A stretch of DNA of 14,084 bases from an uncultured Campylobacter sp. (GCF_938045535.1 NZ_CALIMQ010000239.1:1-14084); one strand, 5' to 3'; shown: positions 1-7,638, numbered from the stretch's first letter. The notes: generated by a model from the letters alone, not told the origin. Numbers and translations: made by a program.

Positions 1-219
1 GTCATTCACACTTTCTATGCCATCTTTGCCTTTGAGCCTTAGATCGTCTATATATTTTTTGATCTCATTGCTGTTTAGCTGATCTAGAATTTTATCTTTA
101 GCAGACTCCGCACGCTCTGCACCTATGTTTTTGATGGACTTCATAATCTCTTTAAAATCCGCTTTTAAAGAGTCGATATCCTTTTTCAAAGAATCTAAAT
201 TTATCTCTTGAGTAGCCAT
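1..219 (-). CDS. Small helical protein, DUF883/ElaB-YqjD-like (partial, C-terminus outside window)
   Basis: The first 73 codons of a gene running off the left edge are open. The start is an ATG at 219-217, preceded by a good ribosome binding site (AAGGAG on the minus strand at 230-225), which fixes the start. The protein is short-motif, highly charged and predicted fully helical, beginning MATQEINLDSLKKDIDSL and continuing with Lys, Glu and Asp at heptad-like spacing. There is no signal peptide in the visible part. The pattern resembles DUF883 (ElaB/YqjD) proteins, in which an amphipathic helix is followed by a C-terminal membrane anchor that tethers inactive ribosomes in E. coli. That anchor would lie outside the window, so the assignment is an inference from composition only. 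It is divergent from panC. A phasin-like or other coiled-coil protein is the main alternative. Confidence 0.6.
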   Translation of the reverse strand, partial: MATQEINLDSLKKDIDSLKADFKEIMKSIKNIGAERAESAKDKILDQLNSNEIKKYIDDLRLKGKDGIESVND

Positions 220-333
220 TTTCGCTCCTTTTGAAGTTTGTTTTAAAGCTAAAGCTTGTGGTAGATTTTAGTACTTATTGATTAACGCTCGCTAAATAGA
301 CCGCCCTTTTGCGCTTAATTTATACCTTTAATA

Positions 334-347
334 TTTTTTGATATAAT
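334..347 (+). promoter_or_regulatory. Promoter of the panC-rimO-tilS operon
   Basis: The sequence TTTTTTGATATAAT has a perfect TATAAT at 342-347 preceded by TGN and a T run. This is the extended -10 arrangement typical of Campylobacter housekeeping promoters, which usually lack a conserved -35. It lies 37 bases before the panC start, in the gap between two divergent genes. Confidence 0.7.
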
Positions 348-384
348 TGCCAGCCTTAATATTTTATATTGAAAAGAGAGAACA

Positions 385-1206
385 ATGCAAATTATTAGAA
401 GCGTAGAGGAGCTAAAAAGCTTCAGAGCGACGACAAGCGGCAGCGTGGGCTTCGTGCCTACGATGGGAGCTTTGCATGCGGGGCATGCGAGCCTCATAAA
501 AAGAGCGCGGAACGAAAACGACATCGTAATCGTCTCGGCATTCCTCAATCCGGCGCAGTTTTTGCCCGGCGAGGATCTAAACAGCTACCCAAAAAATGAA
601 GCGGGCGATATTAAAATTTGCGAAAGCCTCGATGTGAACGCGCTTTTTATCCCAAGCACGGATGAAATTTACAGCACGGAGGAGCCAGCAATCATAGCAC
701 CTAAGCCAATAAGTGAAATTTTAGAAGGCAAAACGCGCCCCGGGCACTTCGACGGCGTACTTAAAGTGCTAAATAAGCTTTTTAATCTAACTCGTCCTAG
801 CAACGTTTATATGGGCAAAAAGGACACCCAGCAGCTTTTCATCGTGCAGAAGATGGTAAAGAGCTTTTTTATGCCTATAAATATCATCCCTTGTGAGATT
901 GTGCGCGAAAGTGATGGGCTCGCGCTTAGCTCGCGCAACGCCTATTTGGATGAGGAGGGAAAGCTTATGGCGCTTAAGCTTTCGCGCTCCTTGCTAAATG
1001 CCAGCTCGCTTATTAAAAAAGGCGAGATCAGCCTAAATATCATCCGCGAAAAGATGCTTAGCGTGCTTGAGCCACTGGCGGTCGATTATATAGCGTTCGT
1101 GGATTATAAATTTAATGAAATTTCGCAGATCAAGCAAGGCGATACGATAATCCTGCTTGCCGCAAAGGTCGGTACAACCCGCCTGATCGATAATATCTGG
1201 CTGTAA
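385..1206 (+). CDS. panC: Pantothenate synthetase (pantoate--beta-alanine ligase)
   Basis: Cytosolic enzyme that condenses D-pantoate with beta-alanine using ATP, via a pantoyl-adenylate, in the last step of pantothenate (vitamin B5/CoA precursor) synthesis. The 273-residue length is normal for the family. Visible signatures in order are PTMGALHAGH (residues 25-34, with the two HIGH-type histidines at 31 and 34), FLNPAQF (53-59, usually F-V-N-P-T-Q-F), RPGHFDGV (118-125), GKKDTQQ (144-150) and the KMSKS-equivalent SSRN (182-185). The ATG at 385 follows a purine-rich GAGAG and the promoter at 334-347. The partner genes panB and panD are not in the window; here panC heads an operon with rimO, whose start is 1 base after the panC stop. 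No damaged motif is seen. Confidence 0.96.
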   Translation: MQIIRSVEELKSFRATTSGSVGFVPTMGALHAGHASLIKRARNENDIVIVSAFLNPAQFLPGEDLNSYPKNEAGDIKICESLDVNALFIPSTDEIYSTEEPAIIAPKPISEILEGKTRPGHFDGVLKVLNKLFNLTRPSNVYMGKKDTQQLFIVQKMVKSFFMPINIIPCEIVRESDGLALSSRNAYLDEEGKLMALKLSRSLLNASSLIKKGEISLNIIREKMLSVLEPLAVDYIAFVDYKFNEISQIKQGDTIILLAAKVGTTRLIDNIWL

Positions 1207-1207
1207 A

Positions 1208-2737
1208 ATGGCAAAACTCCATCTCGTTTCTCTAGGCTGCAATAAGAATTTAGTCGACTCCGAGATCATGCTCGGGCGTCTGCAAAACTACGAGCTCACG
1301 GATGAGCCTGCTAGCGCGGACGTGATGATCGTAAATACCTGCGGCTTCATCGCAAGCGCCAAACAGGAGAGTATCCGCACGATTTTGAAGCTTAGCGAGC
1401 AGAAAAAAAGCGGCGCGCTGCTGGTCGTCACGGGCTGTCTGATGCAGCGCTACAAGGATGAGCTCATGCGCGAACTGCCCGAGGTTGATATTTTTAGCGG
1501 CGTTGGCGACTACGACAAGATCGACGAAATGATCTTAAAAAAGCAGAATTTATTCAGCCCGCAAACCTATCTGCAAAGCCCCGCGCTTACCTCTTCGCGC
1601 GTGATAACGGGCTCAAACTACCACGCTTACGTTAAAATTTCGGAGGGCTGTAATCAAAAATGCTCTTTCTGCGCCATTCCGAGCTTCAAAGGTCGCCTAA
1701 AAAGCCGCAGCGTCGACGACATCGAAGCAGAGGTGCGCGGCTTGGTAGCGCGCGGATTTTACGATTTTAGCTTTATCGCGCAGGATTCTAGCAGCTACGG
1801 TCGCGATCTAAGACGCAGTAACAAGGGCGGATCAAATTTTAAAGGCTCCGAAGGCGAGTTAAATTTTGCGGGCTTTCGCGACGGACAGAATTCCGATGGC
1901 TCCTACGATGTACAAAATTCCGACGGCTTGTGTGATAGCGCAGGAGACGAAATTTCTGCTTACGACGAAACCGCTTGCGGTAAAAATGTCCGCAAAAAGG
2001 ACTTGGACGGCAAAAATAACGATGCTTTGGGCACCGATCTAGTCGCGTTGATAAAACGCATCGAAAAAATAAAGGGTGTCAAGGTCGCGCGCGTGCTGTA
2101 TCTCTACCCCACCAGCACCGACGAGCGGCTCATCCGCGCAATCACTGACTCACCCGTTTTCGCAAACTACTTCGACATGCCGATTCAACACATAAACGAC
2201 AAAATGCTAAGCCTTATGAAACGCGGCGCAGGCGCGGCGCGGATCAAAGAGCTTTTAAGCCTAATGCGTGCAGCGCCAAACTCGTTCCTCCGCACGGGCG
2301 TCATCGTCGGGCACCCGGGCGAGGGCGAAGCCGAATTTGACGAGCTTTGCAACTTTTTGCAGGAGTTTAAATTTGATAGAATTTCAGCTTTTGCTTACAG
2401 CAAGGAGGAGGATACGGCGAGCTTTGCGATGTCGCAAATCCCTGCGCGGACAATTAGCCGCCGCCTAAATAAAATCGAAAAAATCACGCGCGAGGCGATA
2501 GATAGCAGCATGCGCGCGCTCGTAGGCAAAAAGATACCCCTAATAATCGAAGGTGCCAGCAGCGAGGGCGAGTTTTTTTACGGCGCCAAGCCTCTTGCAT
2601 GGGACAAGGACATCGACGGCGAAATTTTAATCAACGAAAGCTGCGTGCAAAACCTAAAAGCAGGCGGTCTATACGAGTGCGAGATCACGGAATTTGCGGG
2701 CGATAGACTACTTGCGCGAGTGCTAAAAAGCTCGTAA
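1208..2737 (+). CDS. rimO: Ribosomal protein S12 methylthiotransferase RimO, with a large internal insert
   Basis: Radical-SAM enzyme that adds a methylthio group to the conserved aspartate of ribosomal protein S12. The order is UPF0004 domain (residues 1-120, cluster cysteines C11, C45 and C77 in GCNKN, NTCGF and TGC), radical-SAM core with CNQKCSFC (C148, C152, C155), and a C-terminal TRAM domain (about 440-507). The YHAYVKISEGC and RTGVIVGHPGE stretches are RimO-like rather than MiaB-like. The start at 1208 is 1 base after the panC stop, so translation is likely coupled. The 509 residues exceed the usual length of about 440. The excess is a hydrophilic stretch at residues 202-275, between SYGRDL and the helix TDLVALIKRIEKI, where ordinary RimO has only a few residues. 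From memory, C. jejuni also has rimO next to tilS (Cj1454c-Cj1453c). All catalytic residues are intact, so I expect it to be active. Confidence 0.93.
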   Translation: MAKLHLVSLGCNKNLVDSEIMLGRLQNYELTDEPASADVMIVNTCGFIASAKQESIRTILKLSEQKKSGALLVVTGCLMQRYKDELMRELPEVDIFSGVGDYDKIDEMILKKQNLFSPQTYLQSPALTSSRVITGSNYHAYVKISEGCNQKCSFCAIPSFKGRLKSRSVDDIEAEVRGLVARGFYDFSFIAQDSSSYGRDLRRSNKGGSNFKGSEGELNFAGFRDGQNSDGSYDVQNSDGLCDSAGDEISAYDETACGKNVRKKDLDGKNNDALGTDLVALIKRIEKIKGVKVARVLYLYPTSTDERLIRAITDSPVFANYFDMPIQHINDKMLSLMKRGAGAARIKELLSLMRAAPNSFLRTGVIVGHPGEGEAEFDELCNFLQEFKFDRISAFAYSKEEDTASFAMSQIPARTISRRLNKIEKITREAIDSSMRALVGKKIPLIIEGASSEGEFFYGAKPLAWDKDIDGEILINESCVQNLKAGGLYECEITEFAGDRLLARVLKSS

Positions 2738-2742
2738 GAGAG

Positions 2743-3744
2743 ATGAAAAATCCGCCTGAAATTCCGAGCAAAATTCTAGCCTTGCTGCGAGCCGGCAAAA
2801 ATCTGCTTGCATTTTCGCACGGCGTCGATAGCACGGCGCTTTTTTACCTCTTAGACGAGGCGGGCGTAAAATTTGACCTTGTGATCGTGGATTATAACGT
2901 TCGCGCGCAGAGCAAGGACGAAGTCGATTCGGCGCAGCAGCTCGCAGCCAAATTTAACAAACAAATCTACGTAAAAAGCGTGCAGCTGGGCGAGTCAAAT
3001 TTTGAGCACGAGGCGCGCGCGGCCAGATACGAGTTTTTCGCCGAGATTTGCCGCGAGCGGGGCTATGAAAATTTGATCTTGGCGCATCAGTTTGACGATA
3101 AATTCGAGTGGTTTTTGATGCAGCTTGGGCGCGGCGCGGGGCTTAGCGAGCTGCTAGGCATGCAGGAGCTAGAAACTCGCGAGGACTACGTGATCGCTCG
3201 TCCGCTTTTGGGCGTGCGAAAGTGCGAGCTGGAGCGGTTTTTGCGTGAGCGAAACCTAAGATACTTCACCGACGAGACGAATTTAACGCCCCGGTTTAAA
3301 CGCGGTCGCGTTCGTGCTAATTTTAGCGAGCCGTTTTTAAACGAATACTTTAGCGGCGTGAAAAAGAGCTTTGAGTTTTTGGCGACCGACGCACAAAATT
3401 TAAGCCCCGAAATTTCTAATCCCGCGACAAAAATTTATCTCATAAAACGCGGTGTAAACGAGATTCGCGGCGTGGATCAGGCCTGCAAGCGGCTAGGGCT
3501 CGTGCTAAGCTCCGCACAGCGAAACGAATGCGCGCGCTGCCTAGAAAACGGCGCCGACTGCGTGCTAGGCGGAAAGGTAGCCGTGGGCGCGAGCAAAAAT
3601 TTTATTCTCGTAACGCCATATATCAAAGCCGCGATGGACAAGGAATTTAAAGAAGCGTGCAGGCGGCTTGCTATCCCACCGATAAACCGCGGATTTTTAT
3701 TTGCCGAGGGCGCGGATCTTGCGCTATTTGAGGAGCTTTTATGA
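2743..3744 (+). CDS. tilS: tRNA(Ile)-lysidine synthetase
   Basis: ATP-dependent enzyme that attaches lysine to C34 of the CAU-anticodon tRNA-Ile, so that it reads AUA and is charged with isoleucine; essential in most bacteria. The N-terminal PP-loop ATPase domain begins at about residue 19 (KNLLAFSHGVDSTALFYLL). It continues with the expected IVDYNVR strand, the EARAARYEFF helix, NLILAHQFDD and the RPLL segment. At 333 residues it is the short form lacking the extra C-terminal domains of E. coli TilS. The PP-loop reads SHGVDS (25-30) where SGGxDS is the general consensus, so one glycine is replaced by histidine. The ATG at 2743 is 5 bases after the rimO stop (the GAGAG between them is too close to be an ideal ribosome binding site), and the 3' end overlaps the next gene by 4 bases (ATGA). 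Confidence 0.9.
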   Translation: MKNPPEIPSKILALLRAGKNLLAFSHGVDSTALFYLLDEAGVKFDLVIVDYNVRAQSKDEVDSAQQLAAKFNKQIYVKSVQLGESNFEHEARAARYEFFAEICRERGYENLILAHQFDDKFEWFLMQLGRGAGLSELLGMQELETREDYVIARPLLGVRKCELERFLRERNLRYFTDETNLTPRFKRGRVRANFSEPFLNEYFSGVKKSFEFLATDAQNLSPEISNPATKIYLIKRGVNEIRGVDQACKRLGLVLSSAQRNECARCLENGADCVLGGKVAVGASKNFILVTPYIKAAMDKEFKEACRRLAIPPINRGFLFAEGADLALFEELL

Positions 3745-4397
3745 GCGTTTATTTTACCTCCGATCTGCACTTCGGCCACGAGCTGGTGCTTAAAAAATAT
3801 CCCAATTTTAGAAAAGGTGCAAACGTAGCCGAGATGGATGAAAATCTCATCGCCGCTTGGAATGCGCTCGTTACGCCCGAGGATCTCGTCTATAATCTCG
3901 GCGACGTGTCCTTTCACAAGGATTTTGCGCACACTTGTGAGTTACTTCGCAGACTAAACGGGCGACATTTTTTGGTGCTCGGCAACCACGATGGGCGCAT
4001 CGCTGCTATGAAAAACGAACTACTAAGCGGACGCAAGGCGGACGGCAATTTTATGTTTGAGCAGATCGTGGGCTACGCCTTTGTGCGCCTATCGCATAAA
4101 AGAGCGGCTCTATCTCACTACCCGATGATCGAGTGGGCAAACTGCCATTATGGCGCACTGATGCTCTACGGTCACCTGCACGCAGATATCGCTGAGGTTT
4201 CAGGCAGGGCGCTAAACGTAGGTTTTGATCTGCACGGCAAAATTTTAAGCGAGGACGAGGTGTGGTCGTATCTCAAAGATATCCCGCCCAAGGCCCATCA
4301 CGCAAGCGAGCTAGAGGGCATTAGCGAGAACGACGACGTGGAGCAAAGGCGGGCTTTGATAGAAAATTTTTTACGCAAAATTAATCTGGATTCGTAA
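3741..4397 (+). CDS. Calcineurin-like metallophosphoesterase
   Basis: A 218-residue cytosolic protein with every metal-binding signature of the calcineurin-like phosphoesterase family: D-x-H (D8, H10 in SDLHFGH), GDV (G54-V56), GNHD (81-84), SHYP (H126) and GHLH (H145, H147). The substrate cannot be told from sequence. Relatives that begin YFTSDLHFGH are common in bacteria and phages and are mostly uncharacterised; a phosphodiesterase acting on nucleotides or RNA termini is possible. The start codon overlaps the tilS stop in ATGA (3741-3744), a sign of translational coupling, and it is the last gene of the operon. The gene faces the convergent gene that ends at 4611. No signal peptide is seen. 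Confidence 0.88.
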   Translation: MSVYFTSDLHFGHELVLKKYPNFRKGANVAEMDENLIAAWNALVTPEDLVYNLGDVSFHKDFAHTCELLRRLNGRHFLVLGNHDGRIAAMKNELLSGRKADGNFMFEQIVGYAFVRLSHKRAALSHYPMIEWANCHYGALMLYGHLHADIAEVSGRALNVGFDLHGKILSEDEVWSYLKDIPPKAHHASELEGISENDDVEQRRALIENFLRKINLDS

Positions 4398-4570
4398 AAA
4401 ATAGAATTTGCGGCAAATGAGTTTAAATTTAAAAGCGAGCCGTTTAAATACTGATTATTTTACCCAGCCAAAATCCATTATGTAACGCGAGATAAAATTT
4501 AATAAAATGCGGCGCAAACAGGCAATCAAATCGTATCAAGCAAGCGCAATATTGCAAAGCCAAAGATAAA

Positions 4571-4618
4571 ATTTTAAAATTCCGCCTCGGTATGGAGCGA
4601 GATATTTGATCTACCGAG
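4571..4618 (-). terminator. Possible terminator at the end of the minus-strand miaB group
   Basis: The arms CTCGGTA (4586-4592) and TACCGAG (4612-4618) form a perfect 7-bp stem with a 19-base loop. The right arm covers the stop codon of the 4611-5366 gene. Read on the minus strand it is followed by GCGG and then ATTTTAAAATTTT. The loop is large and the T tract is broken, so the call is tentative. The rest of the 213-bp convergent gap (4398-4610) holds only AT-rich sequence and a weak ATTTG/CAAAT hairpin near 4405. Confidence 0.35.
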
Positions 4619-5366
4619 CTTCCAGCATCGCGATTTTGTTGATATAATCGGCAAAATTTAGATTTTTTAGGTTCGTTTTTATGTAGATGCGCGTGAAAAT
4701 CACATAGCCGATCTCGTTGCTGAGCGTGCCGTCGGAGTAGATGAAAACATTGGTGAGAAACTCGCTATTTTCGGTTTTGTAGAAGGTTTCGATCTGAAAA
4801 TTTAAAAGCTCGTAAAAAAGCTCGTCCGCGTCGTTCATTGCGGCCTGCATCTCCTCGTCGATGCGCACCATATCGGCATAGAGCACGCGCTCTTGGTTGG
4901 CGACGACGAAACACGCTCGGTTATTAAATTTCAGCGCGAACATAGCCATATTTTCAAAATCGTTTTGATTTTTCAGTAGGAAGTATAAAATTTTAAATAA
5001 ACTAGTGTGCGAGCTAAATTCTATTCCAAAAGTCTCATCCACCGCCTGTGCACTTGCGCGAGGAAATTCCACGATGAAGCTATCATCGACTTTTTGATAA
5101 ATGCTATTTTCTTTAATCATATAATCCTCGTTAAAATGCACTCTTTGATTTTCGTCGTCAATCAGCACGCAGGAGATTAAATTTTTATCACTCAGATCCG
5201 CAAAGCCCGCCAGTGAGGTAGCCAGATCATTTTCTTGCGCGATAGGAAAGCGATCGGATTTCTCATCCAAAATTCTTTTGCCAAAGCCCAATTTTCTATA
5301 AAAAAACTCGCATGCGTCGGCACTTTTAGCGACGCCGAGGAATGATTTTGCTTTAAATAGTGCCAT
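4611..5366 (-). CDS. Conserved hypothetical protein of the miaB locus, function unknown
   Basis: A 251-residue acidic, soluble-looking protein without signal peptide, membrane segment or motif that I recognise. It begins MALFKAKSFLGVAKSADACEF, and alternates charged stretches with hydrophobic strands such as SLFKILYFLLKN and IGYVIFTRIYIKT, which suggests a mixed alpha/beta fold. The start is well supported: AGGAG on the minus strand at 5376-5372, spaced 5 bases from the ATG, with a TATAAT just upstream. It follows the acyltransferase gene by 46 bases in the same direction, and its own promoter suggests it can be expressed separately. From memory, an unassigned gene sits in the same place in C. 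jejuni (Cj0456c), so it is probably vertically inherited in the genus. I do not assign a function. Confidence 0.75.
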   Translation of the reverse strand: MALFKAKSFLGVAKSADACEFFYRKLGFGKRILDEKSDRFPIAQENDLATSLAGFADLSDKNLISCVLIDDENQRVHFNEDYMIKENSIYQKVDDSFIVEFPRASAQAVDETFGIEFSSHTSLFKILYFLLKNQNDFENMAMFALKFNNRACFVVANQERVLYADMVRIDEEMQAAMNDADELFYELLNFQIETFYKTENSEFLTNVFIYSDGTLSNEIGYVIFTRIYIKTNLKNLNFADYINKIAMLEAR

Positions 5367-5385
5367 TTTTTCTCCTAAAATTGCA

Positions 5386-5391
5386 ATTATA
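5386..5391 (-). promoter_or_regulatory. -10 box for the hypothetical gene 4611-5366
   Basis: The minus strand reads GGTATAATTGCAA, a perfect TATAAT 19 bases before the ATG. The short leader this implies still contains the AGGAG ribosome binding site. There is no TGN extension. Confidence 0.5.
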
Positions 5392-5412
5392 CCGAAACAC
5401 TATTATTTCAAA

Positions 5413-6066
5413 CTAAAATTTAACGTCCTGCTCGGCGCTTGCAAAAAGCAGTTGCCTGATCGCCTCTTTACCCGCATCGAGGCTAAGCCCAGTTAAATTT
5501 AACGGCGCGCTGAGGCTGTAATTTATGCGCGAAAAAGGCTTTGGCAAGACCATCTCGTCCCAGCTGCGAAATTTCCAAAAACTGCTCGCTTCGTAATTTA
5601 GCGCGTAGATATCTAAGCTTAGCCGCTGCGCAAGGATCACAGCACCGTCGGCGACGCTGTGAAGCGGGCCGCGCGGACCGTCGGGAGTGATGATGACGTC
5701 GGTGCCGCTTTTTATCTCTTTGATCGCGCCCATCAGGGCTCGTGCGCCACCCTTGAAGCTACTGCCGCGGATCGCGCCGATGCCGAAACGCGAGATCACG
5801 CGCGTAATGATTTCGCCGTCTTTGTGATCGCTGATGATGACCTTAGCTCGCTTAGCATTGCCGAAATCCCGCAGCCACCAGCGCCTATAAGCAAAGCTCA
5901 TCATCGCTAGTCTTCCATGCCAAAACACGACGACGCAGGGCTTTTCGGGCAGCTTCGTGGGGGTAAATTTAACCCTGCACGTTAAAAAAATACACCAAAT
6001 CAGGATAAAAATGAGATATTCGGCGACGCGGAAAAATAGCCGCTTTTTAAGCGATAACTTTTCCAT
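5413..6066 (-). CDS. Lysophospholipid acyltransferase family protein (DUF374)
   Basis: Membrane-associated acyltransferase of the DUF374/LPLAT type, expected to move an acyl chain onto a lysophospholipid or a related glycolipid at the inner membrane; the exact acceptor is unknown. An N-terminal hydrophobic helix (about residues 13-32, VAEYLIFILIWCIFLTC) is followed by the family signatures WHGRLAMM (H50), DHKDGEIITR, IRGSSFKGGARAL and ITPDGPRGP. I chose the ATG at 6066 (MEKLSLKKR, 217 residues), which overlaps the end of miaB by 20 bases. An in-frame GTG at 6096 would add 10 residues and overlap miaB by 50 bases; neither start has a strong ribosome binding site. The overlap implies translation coupled to miaB. 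Helicobacter and Campylobacter relatives, as I recall, share this position after miaB. Confidence 0.85.
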   Translation of the reverse strand: MEKLSLKKRLFFRVAEYLIFILIWCIFLTCRVKFTPTKLPEKPCVVVFWHGRLAMMSFAYRRWWLRDFGNAKRAKVIISDHKDGEIITRVISRFGIGAIRGSSFKGGARALMGAIKEIKSGTDVIITPDGPRGPLHSVADGAVILAQRLSLDIYALNYEASSFWKFRSWDEMVLPKPFSRINYSLSAPLNLTGLSLDAGKEAIRQLLFASAEQDVKF

Positions 6067-7342
6067 AAAGCGCCATTCTGGCGGTCTTTTCGACACGTAC
6101 TCTGCGCGTTTTGCCTAACAGCTCCTCGCCGCCTTGCACGCAGATTAGAAAATTTGAAAAGCTTCTACCGCACGCAGTGCCGCCCTCTCGCAGCTCCTCG
6201 AAATACACGTCGAAAATTTTATCTTTTTGCGCTCCTGCGATCTCGTCTAAAATTTTAGCGTGAGCGCTTTGCAGCCTGCTTAGCCTTTCGCTTGAAATTT
6301 CATCATCCAGCGGCTTTAAATTTGCTGCCGGTGTGAGCGGTCGCGGGCTAAATTTAAAGGAAAAAACCTGCTCGAATCTCACCGCTTCTAACACCTCCAT
6401 CGTCTCAGCAAAATCCTCCTCGCTCTCGCTCGGATAGCCCACGATGATGTCGGTGCTGATCGCCACGCCCGGGCAGCTTTGGCGCAGTTTAAGCGCGCGG
6501 TCCAAATACCACTGCTTGGTATATCCGCGCTTCATATCGCGCAAAACCTTGCTAGAGCCGCTTTGTAGCGGCATATGCATCGATTTGCAAATTTTAGGAT
6601 TATTGCAAAAAACGTCCAAAAATTTATCGTCCATATGCAGCGGATGCGGGCTGGTAAAGCGGATGCGCTCGATGCCCTCTATCTCGCTAAGCCGCATGAG
6701 CAGGTCGCTGAAGTCGATTTTTTCGTGCGCATTAGAAAAGCGCTTGCCGTAATTATTGACGTTTTGACCGAGCAAAAATATCTCTTTGGCGCCGCGAGCT
6801 GCGGATCTTTCGGCTTCACGCAAGATAATTTGAGCGGGGATCGAAATTTCATCGCCTCTAGTTTGCGGCACGATGCAATAGGAGCACTTTTTGTCGCAGC
6901 CGATCATTATATTTATGAAGGATTTATATGGCGAGCTTGCAAAATCGCCGAATGCAAAATCGCTCTCGTCGTAGTTTATGTCGGTGCTGATAAATTTTGG
7001 CGTACGTACGGCTTGCGAAATTTTGGATACGTTTCTGGCGCCGAGTACGAAATCCACAAATGGCGCGCGCTTAAAAATTTCTCCGCCCAGATGACTTGCG
7101 GTGCAACCGCAAACGCCGATTTTAGAGCCTCTTTTCCGCGCTTTATCGAATGCTCCGATCTCGCTAAAAAGCTTATGCACGGGCTTTTCGCGCACGGAGC
7201 ATGTATTTATTAAGATTAGATCCGCAATATTTACGTCGTCGGTAATCTCGTAATCTTGCTCTTTTAGCTGCGCGATAATATGCTCGCTATCGCGCACGTT
7301 CATCGCGCAACCTAGGGTCTGGATGAAGAGGAGTTTGCTCAA
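6047..7342 (-). CDS. miaB: tRNA-2-methylthio-N6-dimethylallyladenosine synthase MiaB
   Basis: Radical-SAM methylthiotransferase that converts i6A37 to ms2i6A37 in tRNAs reading UNN codons. The 431-residue length is normal. The order is UPF0004 domain with cluster cysteines C12 (TLGCAMN), C48 (NTCSVREKP) and C80 (GVCGCTASHLG), radical-SAM core with CDKKCSYC (C149, C153, C156) followed by IVPQTRGDE, and a TRAM domain over about the last 65 residues. NTCSVREKP and the PQTRGxE motif distinguish MiaB from RimO, which also occurs in this window. The start ATG overlaps the stop of the upstream HP0268-like gene by 4 bases, and the stop overlaps the acyltransferase gene, so the three are probably translated from one message. 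It is the second gene of a minus-strand operon whose promoter lies near 7635. Confidence 0.95.
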   Translation of the reverse strand: MSKLLFIQTLGCAMNVRDSEHIIAQLKEQDYEITDDVNIADLILINTCSVREKPVHKLFSEIGAFDKARKRGSKIGVCGCTASHLGGEIFKRAPFVDFVLGARNVSKISQAVRTPKFISTDINYDESDFAFGDFASSPYKSFINIMIGCDKKCSYCIVPQTRGDEISIPAQIILREAERSAARGAKEIFLLGQNVNNYGKRFSNAHEKIDFSDLLMRLSEIEGIERIRFTSPHPLHMDDKFLDVFCNNPKICKSMHMPLQSGSSKVLRDMKRGYTKQWYLDRALKLRQSCPGVAISTDIIVGYPSESEEDFAETMEVLEAVRFEQVFSFKFSPRPLTPAANLKPLDDEISSERLSRLQSAHAKILDEIAGAQKDKIFDVYFEELREGGTACGRSFSNFLICVQGGEELLGKTRRVRVEKTARMALYGKVIA

Positions 7343-7581
7343 AGGATATGCACCTCGTACATATACTCGTTTTCGTTCAGCCCGTATCGCACTATGCGCT
7401 GATACACGCTAAAACCCTTAGTATCGAAAAAATCCACCAAAGCGGCTAAATCTTTTTGAGAATTTTCTCTATCCAGATAAAATATTTTCTGTCCGCTCTT
7501 TTCTACTTGGGCTTGCAAATCCTCGATCTTAACGCTTTTTGGCTTAGAGGCGAGCTCCGTTCTGGCAAGTTTTAGCTGCAT
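7339..7581 (-). CDS. HP0268-like small protein (Smr-like nuclease family of epsilonproteobacteria)
   Basis: An 80-residue protein that matches, by my recollection of the sequence, H. pylori HP0268 and its Campylobacter counterpart (Cj0459c): same length, the same N-terminal MxLxLA, a central FY-(5 residues)-KD patch, a VDFFxxKG segment and the C-terminal YEVHIL. HP0268 was reported to have an Smr-like fold with DNA-nicking and RNase activity; whether that applies here is inference. In H. pylori the gene also sits next to miaB (HP0269), which supports the identification. The start is supported by AAAGGAT on the minus strand 7-8 bases before the ATG. Its stop overlaps the miaB start (ATGA), so the two are translationally coupled. 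It heads the operon and is divergent from nusA. Confidence 0.8.
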   Translation of the reverse strand: MQLKLARTELASKPKSVKIEDLQAQVEKSGQKIFYLDRENSQKDLAALVDFFDTKGFSVYQRIVRYGLNENEYMYEVHIL

Positions 7582-7632
7582 GATCTATCCTTTCATTTAT
7601 CTTTTTAAACCCGCGAGTTTAGCGAAATTTAG

Positions 7633-7638
7633 ATAATA
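7633..7638 (-). promoter_or_regulatory. Candidate -10 box for the HP0268-like/miaB operon
   Basis: The minus strand reads GAATTATTATCT, a one-mismatch -10 (TATTAT) with a T-rich tract upstream (CTTTATTTTTATTT) as in Campylobacter promoters. It lies about 52 bases before the start codon. It is the best candidate in the gap but not strong. Confidence 0.35.

Noticed and set aside
1033..1269. Minus-strand open frame across the panC/rimO junction, and several similar frames opposite nusA, miaB and tilS
   Set aside because: They lie fully opposite strong known genes, lack ribosome binding sites and have no recognisable motif; they result from the codon composition of the real genes.
6575..7213. 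A 212-codon plus-strand frame opposite miaB
   Set aside because: It is long, but antisense to an intact, motif-rich miaB and has no promoter, ribosome binding site or recognisable domain.
1208..7342. rimO and miaB considered as duplicate copies of one gene
   Set aside because: Their distinguishing motifs (EGCNQKCSFCAIP with the RimO pattern, against NTCSVREKP and IVPQTRGDE in MiaB) show two long-separated paralogues with different substrates.
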